From Spirochaetota bacterium (GTDB taxonomy: Bacteria > Spirochaetota > UBA4802 > UBA5550), in contig JAFGJK010000156.1 in the NCBI GenBank assembly GCA_016929135.1, forward strand, positions 1-63,336: 63,336 nt of DNA. Direction: 5' to 3'. A program made the position numbers and the translations under genes. The first letter of the stretch is position 1; every line of letters begins with the position of its first letter. Under the pieces are notes generated by a model. It worked only from the letters and a program-made list of their open reading frames with translations. It was not told where the DNA came from and searched no databases. Shown here in pieces: positions 35,292 to 44,437 of this stretch.

Positions 35292-35319
35292 TTGAAAAAT
35301 CACCACAACATGCTATAAT
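35292..35319 (+). promoter_or_regulatory. Promoter of the acyltransferase gene
   Basis: TTGAAA (35292-35297) and TATAAT (35314-35319) with a 16-base spacer. Good match to a sigma-70-type promoter, 32 bases upstream of the start codon. Confidence 0.65.
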
Positions 35320-35350
35320 AGATAGCAGCCGCGCATGCCGCGGCAGTGCA

Positions 35351-36865
35351 ATGATAACCGCAATACTCAAATACATCCTTTACGCCCTGGGGATCATCCT
35401 CGTCTACGAGGTTCTGCGGGGGCTTCTGCTCACCAGAATACGGAACAGACTCTACCGGTCCGTGAAGGAGTATCTCACGGAGCACCACATCCGCCTGGAC
35501 CGCTATAAATTCATGCACAAGGTGGTGGTGAAGCAGGAGCTCATGAACGATCCGGAGATACACAGCGGAATCATCGAGCATGCCGCGGGGAAGGGCGTGA
35601 AGATACGCGAGGTCCAGGATCAGGTGGAGGACTACATCGAGGAGATCGTCCCCTTTTTCAACCTCCTTTCCTATTACAAAATCGGGTTCTGGGTTGCGAA
35701 CTTTTTCCTTAATCTTATATACGAGGTGGTGATAGACCGGGAAAACGCGGCGAAGCTGAAAAAAATCCCCCCCGACAGCGTCGTGGTCTTTGTGATGAAC
35801 CACCGGAGCAACATTGACTACATACTGGTGGCATTCATGCTTGCACAGCAGATATCCCTGAGCTATGCGGTGGGGGAGTGGGCCAGGGTATGGCCCCTGG
35901 AATACATCTTCAAATCCTTCGGCGCCTACTTCATACGAAGGAAATACCGAGAGCAACTGTACCACCTGGTACTGGAAAAATACGTACAGCTCATCAGCCT
36001 TCAGGGGGTGACACAGGGCATCTTCCTCGAGGGTGGCCTCACGAGGAACGGCAGGTTTCGTCAGCCGAAGGTAGGGATTCTCGATTATATCATGAAGATC
36101 AGGAAGAATCCGCAGTTCGCGAAAGATCTCGTCTTCGTTCCTGCCGCCATCAACTACGACTGGGTGCTCGAGGACAGGACGCTCCTGCAGGAATTGAAAA
36201 GCGGCAAGGAAAAGTCAGGCTTCAGGGATCACATTCATTCCCTTGCGAGGGTGCTCGTCAGGGGACCGGCACTTCTCTTCGCGAATACCCTCAGGTATTT
36301 CTCCGGAAGGCTCAAACAGCACGGCTACGCCAGCGTGAGCTTCGGCGATCCCCTCTTTCTTTCGGACTTCCTGGCACAGCAGAAGCGTGACATATTCGCC
36401 ATGGAGCGGAAGGAACGGCTCGGGCACGTGCAGGAATTCGCCGACATGCTCATGGAGCGCATCGGTCGTGTGATCCCGGTGACCCCCGTGTGCATCACCT
36501 CACTGGCGATACTGCAAATGGAGAATCAGAATTTCAGCCGGGAGGACCTCATCCGCTCGGTCGCCGCCATTCGCATGACGCTCAGGGGGGCGGGCTGCCG
36601 AATGGTGCTCGGGAGGGCCTTCGAACAGAGCAGTCAAATCCTGTCCCACCTCGCCGACGAGAGGGACAGCAGGAAAAAAGAGCTTATCAATTTCGAAGAG
36701 GAATTCATGGATTACGAGCAATCGAAGGAGACGGTCGACGTGGCCCTGGACCTCATGAAGAGACGGAAGATACTCATAATAAGGAAAGACCAGATCGGCG
36801 TGAACAAGAAGATGACCCCGCTTCTTGAATACTACTCGAATTCACTCCTTCACTTTACCAGATGA
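35351..36865 (+). CDS. PlsB-type glycerol-3-phosphate acyltransferase
   Basis: 504 residues with a hydrophobic N-terminus (residues 1-30). The four acyltransferase blocks are present: NHRSNID (residues 150-156, catalytic His and Asp), FGAYFIRRKY, FLEGGLTRNGR and LVFVPAAINYDW. This order and spacing matches the PlsB/GPAT branch rather than PlsC, although it is shorter than the 800-residue E. coli PlsB. It would acylate glycerol 3-phosphate at the inner membrane. No ribosome site is seen before the ATG. The lipase-like lipoprotein follows by 9 bases, so both are lipid-related. Confidence 0.85.
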   Translation: MITAILKYILYALGIILVYEVLRGLLLTRIRNRLYRSVKEYLTEHHIRLDRYKFMHKVVVKQELMNDPEIHSGIIEHAAGKGVKIREVQDQVEDYIEEIVPFFNLLSYYKIGFWVANFFLNLIYEVVIDRENAAKLKKIPPDSVVVFVMNHRSNIDYILVAFMLAQQISLSYAVGEWARVWPLEYIFKSFGAYFIRRKYREQLYHLVLEKYVQLISLQGVTQGIFLEGGLTRNGRFRQPKVGILDYIMKIRKNPQFAKDLVFVPAAINYDWVLEDRTLLQELKSGKEKSGFRDHIHSLARVLVRGPALLFANTLRYFSGRLKQHGYASVSFGDPLFLSDFLAQQKRDIFAMERKERLGHVQEFADMLMERIGRVIPVTPVCITSLAILQMENQNFSREDLIRSVAAIRMTLRGAGCRMVLGRAFEQSSQILSHLADERDSRKKELINFEEEFMDYEQSKETVDVALDLMKRRKILIIRKDQIGVNKKMTPLLEYYSNSLLHFTR

Positions 36866-36874
36866 ACCACGCCG

Positions 36875-37660
36875 ATGAACACAACCGGAACATCCATCCT
36901 TCCGCTCCTGCAGCCCGCCTGCGTTTGTGCGGCGGTTTCCCTCTCTCTGCTGTGTGCCGGCTGCGATGTGGATGAGGGGGCCGTGACCGCGAAAAAATCC
37001 GGAACAACCGCCGTAAGGAAATCCCGGGACTATGTGGTGCTCCTGCACGGCATATCCCGCAGCCCCAGGTCAATGAGGCGCATAGAGACAGCCCTGGCAG
37101 CCCAGGGATACAGTGTCATTAACTTCGGATATCCCAGTACCAGGGAATCCATAGAGGAGATCGCGGCGAATCTCCACATGACGATCGGCGGGATCCCGCC
37201 AGGGAAGAGTCGCATTCATTTCGTGACCCACAGCCTCGGCTCGATCGTCGTGCGCTACTACCTGCACCGGTACAGAACGCCCCGCCTCGGGAGGATCGTC
37301 ATGATCGCCCCCCCCAACAGGGGATCGCAGCTGGCGAGGCACCTGAGCAGGTGGAAGGCATACCGCCAGGTATTCGGCAGGGCCGGTGAGGAGGTGACCG
37401 GCGCGCCCGGCACCATCCCACAGGTGATCCCCCCCCCGAAGGCCGAATTCGGCATCATTGCCGGCGGACTCGGATTCCCTCTCGGTCTGAACCCGTTTCT
37501 GCCCGGTGACAACGACGGCACCGTGAGCGTCGAGGAGACCAAGCTGCCGGGCATGAAGGATTTTATTCTCCTCCGGGGCCAGCATTCTCTCCTGCTCCTC
37601 CAGGGGGACGTGATCAGGAATATCGTCCAATTCCTGAAGGAGGGGTGTTTCATACGATGA
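36875..37660 (+). CDS. Alpha/beta hydrolase lipoprotein, lipase-like
   Basis: 261 residues. Signal peptide of about 28 residues ending SLLCAGC, a lipobox. The hydrolase starts VVLLHGISRSPRSM. The nucleophile is Ser in FVTHSLGSIV; the Asp is probably in PGDNDGTVSVE and the His in RGQHSLLL. It resembles bacterial triacylglycerol lipase/PGAP1-like esterases. It would act at the periplasm or outer membrane on lipid esters. A C9 tract (about 37429-37437) and a C8 tract (about 37308-37315) lie in the coding sequence. It ends close to the convergent MoaD-like gene. Confidence 0.87.
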   Translation: MNTTGTSILPLLQPACVCAAVSLSLLCAGCDVDEGAVTAKKSGTTAVRKSRDYVVLLHGISRSPRSMRRIETALAAQGYSVINFGYPSTRESIEEIAANLHMTIGGIPPGKSRIHFVTHSLGSIVVRYYLHRYRTPRLGRIVMIAPPNRGSQLARHLSRWKAYRQVFGRAGEEVTGAPGTIPQVIPPPKAEFGIIAGGLGFPLGLNPFLPGDNDGTVSVEETKLPGMKDFILLRGQHSLLLLQGDVIRNIVQFLKEGCFIR

Positions 37661-37667
37661 TATCCCT

Positions 37668-37976
37668 TCAGCCGCCGGCCACGGCGTTGTAGAACAGCAC
37701 ACTGTCTCCCTGGTGAAGGCGCAGTCTTCTGAAAGGCCGATCCCTCGCCGGCTCCCCGTTCACCATGACGGCGATCCCTCTTCCCCCGCGCTTCAGGGCC
37801 CGGTAGAGGCCCTTCTCGATACGCCCCGAGAGGAACGAGAGGTGGAGGAGCCCCGTAAGGGTTCCCCCCTCAGGGGCGTCGGCGGGGGTGATGAGATGGA
37901 CGTAGGAGCCTCCGAAGAACCCGATTATCTTCAGCTCCACGGGAACGGTCGCCGGCAGGTTCTTCTTCCGGCCCAT
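37668..37976 (-). CDS. MoaD/ThiS-like ubiquitin-fold protein
   Basis: 102 residues with the beta-grasp pattern and a C-terminal Gly-Gly (YNAVAGG), the site where sulfur carriers are activated and thiocarboxylated. MoaD-like genes commonly sit beside tungsten aldehyde oxidoreductases, where they may help build the tungstopterin cofactor. Its ATG overlaps the stop of the upstream AOR gene (TAATG), so it is translationally coupled to it. Confidence 0.8.
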   Translation of the reverse strand: MGRKKNLPATVPVELKIIGFFGGSYVHLITPADAPEGGTLTGLLHLSFLSGRIEKGLYRALKRGGRGIAVMVNGEPARDRPFRRLRLHQGDSVLFYNAVAGG

Positions 37977-39970
37977 TAAACGCTGGCTATCTCGTCGGCG
38001 ATGCCGTCCAGACCGAGCTCACGAAGCTTCACCGCGGTGGGTATCCCGCTCTCCCTGTCCCATCCCATATTCTCCGCAAAGGCGCCATGGAGGGCATCGA
38101 TGTCCAGGGTCACGCCCTTCATGGGGCCTGCCTCAAGCGGCGGCCTTCCGGCTGCCCGCTGGGGGAGCATGAAATCGCGTCTCGGCGTGATCCCGTGCTT
38201 CACATTGAAGGCCTGTCGTATGTTCTGGATTCGCTCTCCGATGGTCAGGTACTCCTCCGGCGGCAGGTTCCAGCCGGTGACGGCGTTGGCATAGCCGGGA
38301 AGGTCCAGATTCCCTCCCATCTGCACACCGAAGAGGCAGGCCCCGACGCCGTTGACAAACTGCATGTATTTGCTCGCGGCAGCAAGCAGGATACTCTTGT
38401 CCTTTGTCACCCGGTACTTGTTCTTCACCAGAAAGAGGTCGGGAGTTTTCGGGAGTTTCCTGAACAGGCGGTGCAGGGCGAACATCTCGAGCCACTGGTA
38501 CCCGTGGTTTGTATGCCTTCCCGGTGTCGGTTCCATGACGTAGGAAACGGCGAATCCCGGATCGAACCTCGAATCGTGCATCGGCAGCTCCTGTCCACCG
38601 GCGTGCATCGCGAGCCTCTCGCTCCCCTTTCCGATATGCTGGGCCGCCCTTTTCGATCCGTCCGCCAGGATGTCGCCGATACCCCGCCGCTCGGCCATCA
38701 TCCTGAGGAGCTCCAGTACCGCGTCACTGTTCCCCCAGTGCAGTTTCAACCCTCCCAGGTCCGCATCGGTCAGAATGCCCCGCTCGACGCACTCCATGGC
38801 GAAGGCGATGGTGGTCCCGGCCGATATCGTGTCGAAGCCGACCCTGTTGCAGTAATCGTTGATTTTAAAGATCGCATCGAGATCATCATTCAGCTGGAGG
38901 GCCCCGAAGGCGCAGCAGGTCTCGTATTCCGGCTTGTGCGTCTCAGACAGCCCTGCGCTGTCAACCCGAAGGACGCTGCCGCACCCCAGGGGGCAGTTGT
39001 AGCAGTGGTACTTCTTCACCTCATGGTCCATGATGCGCTGGGGATTCAGCTTGTCGGCGTGTGCCGCGATACTGAAGTCCCTGAAACCGACGCCGTACCA
39101 GTTACGCACCGGCGAATCGCCGTTTTCCGACGACAGCACGTTCGAGGCGATGGTGCCGAAACGGCTCATGGCCATCTTGACGAGATCCCCCTTCTGCGCC
39201 ATGCCCATGGGCGAAACCCTCATGAACTTTGCCATGAAGTTGAGGGCCTTGGCGGACAGGAGCTTCTTAACGCCTTCCCCCTTCTTGAACCATTTGATGA
39301 ACTTCGCATTCAGCTCTCTTACCGCCCACGGGTCATGGACCTCCACCTTCCCCCGTCCCGAAATCGCCAGGGCCTTCAGCCGCTTTGAGCCCATGACCGC
39401 CCCCAGTCCCGAACGGGCGGCATACCGTCCCCGGTCGTTGGAGATGCCGGAGATGAGCGAGATCCTCTCGGCCGCAGGCCCGATCACCGCAACGCGGGCA
39501 GTCTTCCCCTCATCGGCAATGAGCCTCTCCTCCGCCGCCACCGCGTCCAGGCCCCAGAGGTGGGAGGCGTCCTTGAGCTCCGCCTTCCCGTCAGCGATAC
39601 TGAGATAGACCGGCTTCGGCGAGATACCGTGGAAGAATATGCCGTCATAGCCGCACCGCTTGATGGCCGGCGAAAAGGTGCCGCCGCAGTTGGCATCGCC
39701 CCAGCCGCCGGTCAACGGCGATTTCGCCGCCACCATCCATCGCCCGGTGAACCAGGCTCCGCTGCCGGTGAGCAGACCCGACATGAATGCGAGAATATTG
39801 TCGGGACCGAGTGGGTCCGCGCCGGCAGGAATCCGCTCGTAGAGTAGCCGCGCCGCCAGGCCAATCCCCGAGGTTACCTGACGATACACTTCATCCGGTA
39901 TCGACTCCTCCGAGACGTTTCCGCTGTCCAGATCAACCTTGAGAATTTTCCCCATGTACCCTTTTCCCAT
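37976..39970 (-). CDS. Tungsten-containing aldehyde:ferredoxin oxidoreductase
   Basis: 664 residues, slightly longer than archaeal AOR. The N-terminal domain begins MGKGYMGKILKVDLDSG. The pterin-binding part contains GGWGDANCGGTFSPAIK. The 4Fe-4S cluster ligands are CYNCPLGC (from about residue 323) and a later Cys in GVGACLFGV (near 542). It oxidises an aldehyde to the acid with ferredoxin as acceptor, and may run in reverse. AGGAGG precedes ATG 39970. It is in an operon with the MoaD-like gene and divergent from the AraC regulator; the next operon could generate the aldehyde. Confidence 0.92.
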   Translation of the reverse strand: MGKGYMGKILKVDLDSGNVSEESIPDEVYRQVTSGIGLAARLLYERIPAGADPLGPDNILAFMSGLLTGSGAWFTGRWMVAAKSPLTGGWGDANCGGTFSPAIKRCGYDGIFFHGISPKPVYLSIADGKAELKDASHLWGLDAVAAEERLIADEGKTARVAVIGPAAERISLISGISNDRGRYAARSGLGAVMGSKRLKALAISGRGKVEVHDPWAVRELNAKFIKWFKKGEGVKKLLSAKALNFMAKFMRVSPMGMAQKGDLVKMAMSRFGTIASNVLSSENGDSPVRNWYGVGFRDFSIAAHADKLNPQRIMDHEVKKYHCYNCPLGCGSVLRVDSAGLSETHKPEYETCCAFGALQLNDDLDAIFKINDYCNRVGFDTISAGTTIAFAMECVERGILTDADLGGLKLHWGNSDAVLELLRMMAERRGIGDILADGSKRAAQHIGKGSERLAMHAGGQELPMHDSRFDPGFAVSYVMEPTPGRHTNHGYQWLEMFALHRLFRKLPKTPDLFLVKNKYRVTKDKSILLAAASKYMQFVNGVGACLFGVQMGGNLDLPGYANAVTGWNLPPEEYLTIGERIQNIRQAFNVKHGITPRRDFMLPQRAAGRPPLEAGPMKGVTLDIDALHGAFAENMGWDRESGIPTAVKLRELGLDGIADEIASV

Positions 39971-40087
39971 TGGATCCTCCTGGCGCTTCAGGCGCAGTGG
40001 CATTAAGCCATTTTACGATATTTTCACTATCATTTTTCCGTTTTATTAAAATCACAATTTTCCCAGGAGCACGAAAAAAAATATCCT

Positions 40088-40117
40088 TTGACTCCGATAT
40101 GTCAAATTTAATATAAT
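40088..40117 (+). promoter_or_regulatory. Promoter of the AraC-type regulator gene
   Basis: TTGACT (40088-40093) and TATAAT (40112-40117) with an 18-base spacer. TTGAC and GTCAA (40088-40105) form a small inverted repeat over the -35. The start codon is 135 bases downstream, leaving a long leader. Confidence 0.6.
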
Positions 40118-40251
40118 CATATTTTGTAAGGGGGACGAGATACAGTGAAAAGAATTTCTGTTTCGGGAAAAAACCTCGTATCACAATACAGTATTTGTTC
40201 AGATCCCGCGCACTTGGGGAAACGATTGTTGATAAACATCGGGGATCGTCG

Positions 40252-41949
40252 ATGAACCCGATTTCTCTTCCAGCACTCCTGATGGCTGCGGTATCAGTCT
40301 ACGTGGGCATCAACTACCTGTGGATGTACCTTCGCAGGACGTCAGAGAGGGAGAACCTGGCCTTCGCGGCCACCTGCATAGCCATCGCCCTCTACGACGT
40401 GTTCTGCGCCGGCCTCTACAGCGCAGCGTCCCCCTCCGAGGGGATGCTGTGGCAGCGTCTGCAGTTCTCCTCCCTCTCGGTGTTCATGATATCCCTCTCC
40501 TGGTTCCTCCACTATTTTACCGGGTGTGCCCGGCGCACTCCCATTCTCGTGATCACCGCATGGTTCTCGATCCTCCTGGTATCCGGCCTGTTTCTGGAGG
40601 GGGCGCTGACCTTCAGCATCGACCACGCCTTTGTCAAGACCTTCAACGTTCTCGGTTACACCGTTCGGTACAACGAGGTGGATCCCGGGCCGCTCTACGC
40701 GACGCAGTACGCCTCCATGATCGCCGCCGCGCTGTATCTCTTCATCACGGTTATCCGATGGTATCGTTCCGACGAGAGGCCCGCCCGGTCATTGGTGGCG
40801 GCGATGCTGGTCTTCTTCGCCGCGGCGCTGAACGACATATTGGTGGGATACGGCATCTACCAGTCCCTGTATATCCTGGAATACTCCTACATGGTGATCC
40901 TCCTCTCCATGGCACGGGTTCTGCAGGACAGGTTCCTCGGCCTCTACCACGAGATTGAGGATCTCTCCCGTCGTCTCGAAGAGAAGGTAAACGAGCGCAC
41001 CATGGACCTGTTCTTCAGCGAGATCATGCGGCACCTCTACGCCTCCATGGCCGGGGAGGAGACCTCGGAGAAGCGTCTTATCAGGAGAGATTCCGGGGGC
41101 ATGGACAATGAGCTGTCCATCATCGGCACGCTGGGAAGGGACATCGGCATCATCACCAACATCGACTTTTTCCTTCAACGCTCGCTTGAAAAGTGCGCGG
41201 AGATCGCCGGAGCTGCCCGCAGCTTCCTCTATCTTATAGACGAAGAGGGTAGGCTGGCGCTCTCGGCGCAACAGGGTGACGTCGCCCCACCGCAGTGGCT
41301 CCCTGAGGCCTCCGGACGAATGCTCTGGGAGAACCGCCACCTCATCCTGAACGATCATGATTCCCGGGGAAACCCCTCGGGGAAAAGCGGCGGCGCATAC
41401 GATCGCTGCCATACCCTGATGGTGCCGGTGGGGCTTCGGGGCAGGTCGGTGGGGGTCTGCGTGCTCCAGAGAAACGGGGCGGACGGAAACTTCACCGAAA
41501 AGGAGGCCGGCGTCGCCGAATCCTTCACCAATCACGCCGCCGCGGCCATCGAGCGGGCCTACCTCTACCAGAGGATGACCGAGAGGAAACGTCCCGAACG
41601 GGATCATACCGTGACGCCCGCAGTGGAGGCGAAGCTGAAGAAGATACTCCCGTATATTGAAGAGCATTTCCGCAGCGAGCTGTCGCGGGAGCATCTCGCC
41701 GCCCTCCTGAACATGCACCCCGATTCACTGGGACGGTTCTTCAAAATCTACACGGGGAAAAAAATCAACGAATACGTGAACGAGCTCCGCGTTCACGAGG
41801 CGGCACGGCTTCTGGAAAAAATGGACAGCTCGGTCATCGATATCGCCTTCGCCGTGGGATTCGAGAGCCTCCCCACCTTCAACCGTGCCTTCCTGAAGGT
41901 GATGGAGATATCACCGACCCGGTACAGGGAACAGAGAAACGGCAGATAG
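40252..41949 (+). CDS. Membrane AraC-family regulator with GAF-like domain
   Basis: 565 residues. The first 240 contain about seven hydrophobic helices (histidine-kinase N-terminal 7TM-like). A coiled linker (LSRRLEEKVNERTMDLFF) follows, then a GAF-like domain (residues 300-450, IDFFLQRSLEKCAEIAG, RSFLYLIDEEG), then an AraC double helix-turn-helix of about 100 residues ending EISPTRYREQR. A DNA-binding domain attached directly to a membrane input bypasses a two-component relay. The ATG at 40252 has GGGGAT upstream. It precedes the FGGY kinase operon and probably controls it or the divergent AOR. Confidence 0.85.
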   Translation: MNPISLPALLMAAVSVYVGINYLWMYLRRTSERENLAFAATCIAIALYDVFCAGLYSAASPSEGMLWQRLQFSSLSVFMISLSWFLHYFTGCARRTPILVITAWFSILLVSGLFLEGALTFSIDHAFVKTFNVLGYTVRYNEVDPGPLYATQYASMIAAALYLFITVIRWYRSDERPARSLVAAMLVFFAAALNDILVGYGIYQSLYILEYSYMVILLSMARVLQDRFLGLYHEIEDLSRRLEEKVNERTMDLFFSEIMRHLYASMAGEETSEKRLIRRDSGGMDNELSIIGTLGRDIGIITNIDFFLQRSLEKCAEIAGAARSFLYLIDEEGRLALSAQQGDVAPPQWLPEASGRMLWENRHLILNDHDSRGNPSGKSGGAYDRCHTLMVPVGLRGRSVGVCVLQRNGADGNFTEKEAGVAESFTNHAAAAIERAYLYQRMTERKRPERDHTVTPAVEAKLKKILPYIEEHFRSELSREHLAALLNMHPDSLGRFFKIYTGKKINEYVNELRVHEAARLLEKMDSSVIDIAFAVGFESLPTFNRAFLKVMEISPTRYREQRNGR

Positions 41950-42115
41950 CGGCTCCGGCCGAAACCTGCACCCGGCAGTCCCTCGGCGATACGAATACGC
42001 CGGTCAATCTCTGATTGATCAAGATTTGAGGAGACACGCCGATGATGCCGTGCTATATTATCTTTATAAAATTCTGACGGACAAAAAAAAGCACATACTG
42101 AGGGCGGTGAAGCGC

Positions 42116-43717
42116 ATGACCGGAACAGCCTTTATCCTGGCGCACGATGTGGGCACTACGGGGAACAAGACCTGTTTATACCGCGTCGGCGAGCGAATCG
42201 AGCTGGTCGATTCATTCCTCGTGGAGTACCCGATCTATACAACCGAAGACGGCGGCGTGGAACAGAAGGCCGAAGAATGGTGGAGTGCCCTGTGCGGCGC
42301 CACCAGGATGATCATGGGGCGCGCCGGCATCGTTCCTTCGCAGATCAGCGCCATGACCTTCTGCGCCCAGATGCAGGGATCGGTCATGGTGGACGAAGCG
42401 GGGAGGGCGCTCCGGAATCCCATGAACTACATGGATGGCCGCGCCACCGCGCAGATCGCTCGATACCTGTACCGCGGGCTCATAAGGATCGAAAAATGGA
42501 ACGCCCTCACCACCCTGCGGAGCCTGTACATCACCGGAGGTCTTGCGGCCACTGCAAAGGACCCCCTCTGGAAGTACCACTGGGTCAAGGAGAACGAGCC
42601 GGAGATCTTCAAGCGGGTGTACAAATGGCTCGACGTGAAGGACTACCTGATACTCCGCTGCACCGGAAGATACGGGATGACCAGGGACTCGGCGAACTGC
42701 ACCTTCCTTTACGATACCCGCCCCGGCAAGCTCGGCTGGCACAGGGGGCTCTGCAGGACCTTCGACGTTAACATGGACCACCTCCCTCCGGTGGTGGACT
42801 CCACCGATATCGTTGGGGAACTGAACGAAGGACCTGCGTCGGAGATGGGACTCGCTCCCGGCATCCCTGTCTTCGCCGGGGGGGGCGATGTGACCCTCAC
42901 CGCTCTAGGTGCCGGATGTGTGGCCCTGCACGACACCCACGTATACGTGGGCACCTCAGGCTGGGTCTCATGCAACGTGGATCGCCGCATGGTGGACGTG
43001 GGCAACTTCATCGCATCGATCCTGGGGGCCATACCGGGCATTTACAACTACATCGGCGAGCAGGAGACCTCGGGCGCCTGCCTTCAGTGGGTGCGCGATC
43101 ATCTGGCGCTCGACGAGATCGGCATGTACCTGGAGGCGCAGCACATCGTGGAGAAGACGAAGGAGTACGAGAGCCTATTCGATTTCATGAACAGCGTGAT
43201 AGAGAAGACGCCCCCCGGCTCCGGGAACGTCATCTTTACCCCCTGGCTGCACGGCAACCGGTCTCCAAGGGAGAACCCCCACGCCAGGGGGATGTTCTTC
43301 AACCTGAGCCTCGATACCGGCAAGCGCCAGATGATACGGGCGGTCCTGGAGGGGATGGCCTACCACAAACGGTGGATCCTGGAGGCGATGGAACGTAAGA
43401 TCCCGCGCCGCGAAAGGCTCCGTTTCGTCGGCGGGGGTGCCAAATCCAGGGTTGGATGCCAGATTATGGCAGATATCACCGGCCGGGTCATCGAGACGCT
43501 GGAGAACAGCCAGAACGTGGGGACCATCGGGGCCACCATCTCCTGCGCCGTGGGCCTTGGCGTTTTCCCCTCGTTTTCAGAGGCGAAGCACTGCCTCCCG
43601 GTGCACGAGGTATTCGAGCCGCGTGCCCAGTATGCAGGGATCTACGATAGCGGCTTCGAGGTGTTCAAGAATCTCTACGAACGGAACAAGGCACTGTTCC
43701 AGAAACTCAACGCCTGA
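42116..43717 (+). CDS. FGGY-family carbohydrate kinase
   Basis: 533 residues. The ATP-binding N-terminal motif is LAHDVGTTGNKTCLY. FCAQMQGSVMVDEAGRALRNPMNYMDGRA holds the sugar-site loop. The second domain has GGGDVTLTALGAG and the C-terminal signature FVGGGAKSRVGCQIMAD. The substrate is a polyol or ketose; xylulose kinase-like proteins are closest. A G8 tract at about 42878-42885 lies in the coding sequence. It starts the operon kinase-aldolase-aminotransferase-MFS and is 13 bases before the aldolase. The pairing suggests a phosphorylated sugar or polyol cut by the aldolase. Confidence 0.9.
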   Translation: MTGTAFILAHDVGTTGNKTCLYRVGERIELVDSFLVEYPIYTTEDGGVEQKAEEWWSALCGATRMIMGRAGIVPSQISAMTFCAQMQGSVMVDEAGRALRNPMNYMDGRATAQIARYLYRGLIRIEKWNALTTLRSLYITGGLAATAKDPLWKYHWVKENEPEIFKRVYKWLDVKDYLILRCTGRYGMTRDSANCTFLYDTRPGKLGWHRGLCRTFDVNMDHLPPVVDSTDIVGELNEGPASEMGLAPGIPVFAGGGDVTLTALGAGCVALHDTHVYVGTSGWVSCNVDRRMVDVGNFIASILGAIPGIYNYIGEQETSGACLQWVRDHLALDEIGMYLEAQHIVEKTKEYESLFDFMNSVIEKTPPGSGNVIFTPWLHGNRSPRENPHARGMFFNLSLDTGKRQMIRAVLEGMAYHKRWILEAMERKIPRRERLRFVGGGAKSRVGCQIMADITGRVIETLENSQNVGTIGATISCAVGLGVFPSFSEAKHCLPVHEVFEPRAQYAGIYDSGFEVFKNLYERNKALFQKLNA

Positions 43718-43730
43718 TTTGGAGGTAATT

Positions 43731-44420
43731 ATGGGCAAATATGATTCGTATAAGAAACAGGTCCTGGAATGCATCACCGGCCTGGTGCGCGACGGGTTCG
43801 TGCAGGGGACCGGCGGCAACGTCTCCATGCTCGCCGAGGGGGAGGACGTCATTATCGTGACCCCCTCACAGAGAGAATATGACGGCATGACCGTGGATGA
43901 GATCTGTGTGGTGGACTTCGACCTGAAGCCGGTGGAGGACAACGGCCTCAAACCCTCAATGGAGACCGGCATGCACCTCTCGGTCTACCGGAACAGAAAG
44001 GACGCCGGCGCGGTGGTGCACACCCACCAGATCTTCGCCAGCATCTTTTCGGTCATCAATACACCGATACCGGCGCTCTTCGACGAGGTGACCAACAGCA
44101 TCGGCGCATTCGTCGACGTCGTCCCCTACGGCCTCTCCGGAAGCCCTCAGCTACTCGAGAACGTCACCTCGAAGCTGGGGAACGGTGCCAACTGCTACCT
44201 GCTTCAGAATCACGGGGCCATCGCCCTCGGTGCGAGCCTCGCCCAAGCCCGGCGGAACGCCGAGCTTCTGGAAAAGGCCGCCGAGGTCTATTACTACGCC
44301 CTCTCCACCGGCAGGGAGGTGACCCTGCTGCCGCAGAACATCCAGGACCTCCTGGTGAAGATACTCTCGGGCAAGCAGGAGGCGGAGAGAAAACGCCGAG
44401 AAGAGATGAAGAAAAAATGA
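43731..44420 (+). CDS. Class II aldolase/adducin family protein
   Basis: 229 residues, the size of L-fuculose-phosphate aldolase and L-ribulose-5-phosphate 4-epimerase. The phosphate loop is GTGGNVSML; metal ligands are HTHQ (near residue 99) and His in LLQNHGAIALG; a Glu replaces the usual catalytic residue position at MET in KPSMETGMHL. It would cleave the phosphorylated product of the preceding kinase to dihydroxyacetone phosphate plus an aldehyde, or epimerise it. GGAGG precedes ATG 43731, and its stop overlaps the next ATG (44417). Confidence 0.9.
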   Translation: MGKYDSYKKQVLECITGLVRDGFVQGTGGNVSMLAEGEDVIIVTPSQREYDGMTVDEICVVDFDLKPVEDNGLKPSMETGMHLSVYRNRKDAGAVVHTHQIFASIFSVINTPIPALFDEVTNSIGAFVDVVPYGLSGSPQLLENVTSKLGNGANCYLLQNHGAIALGASLAQARRNAELLEKAAEVYYYALSTGREVTLLPQNIQDLLVKILSGKQEAERKRREEMKKK

Positions 44421-44437
44421 ACCATCAGGAGACTGTT

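Noticed and set aside
38087..39388. 433-codon open frame on the plus strand opposite the AOR gene
   Set aside because: The AOR motifs on the minus strand are continuous and certain; the plus frame shows no domain and no start signal.
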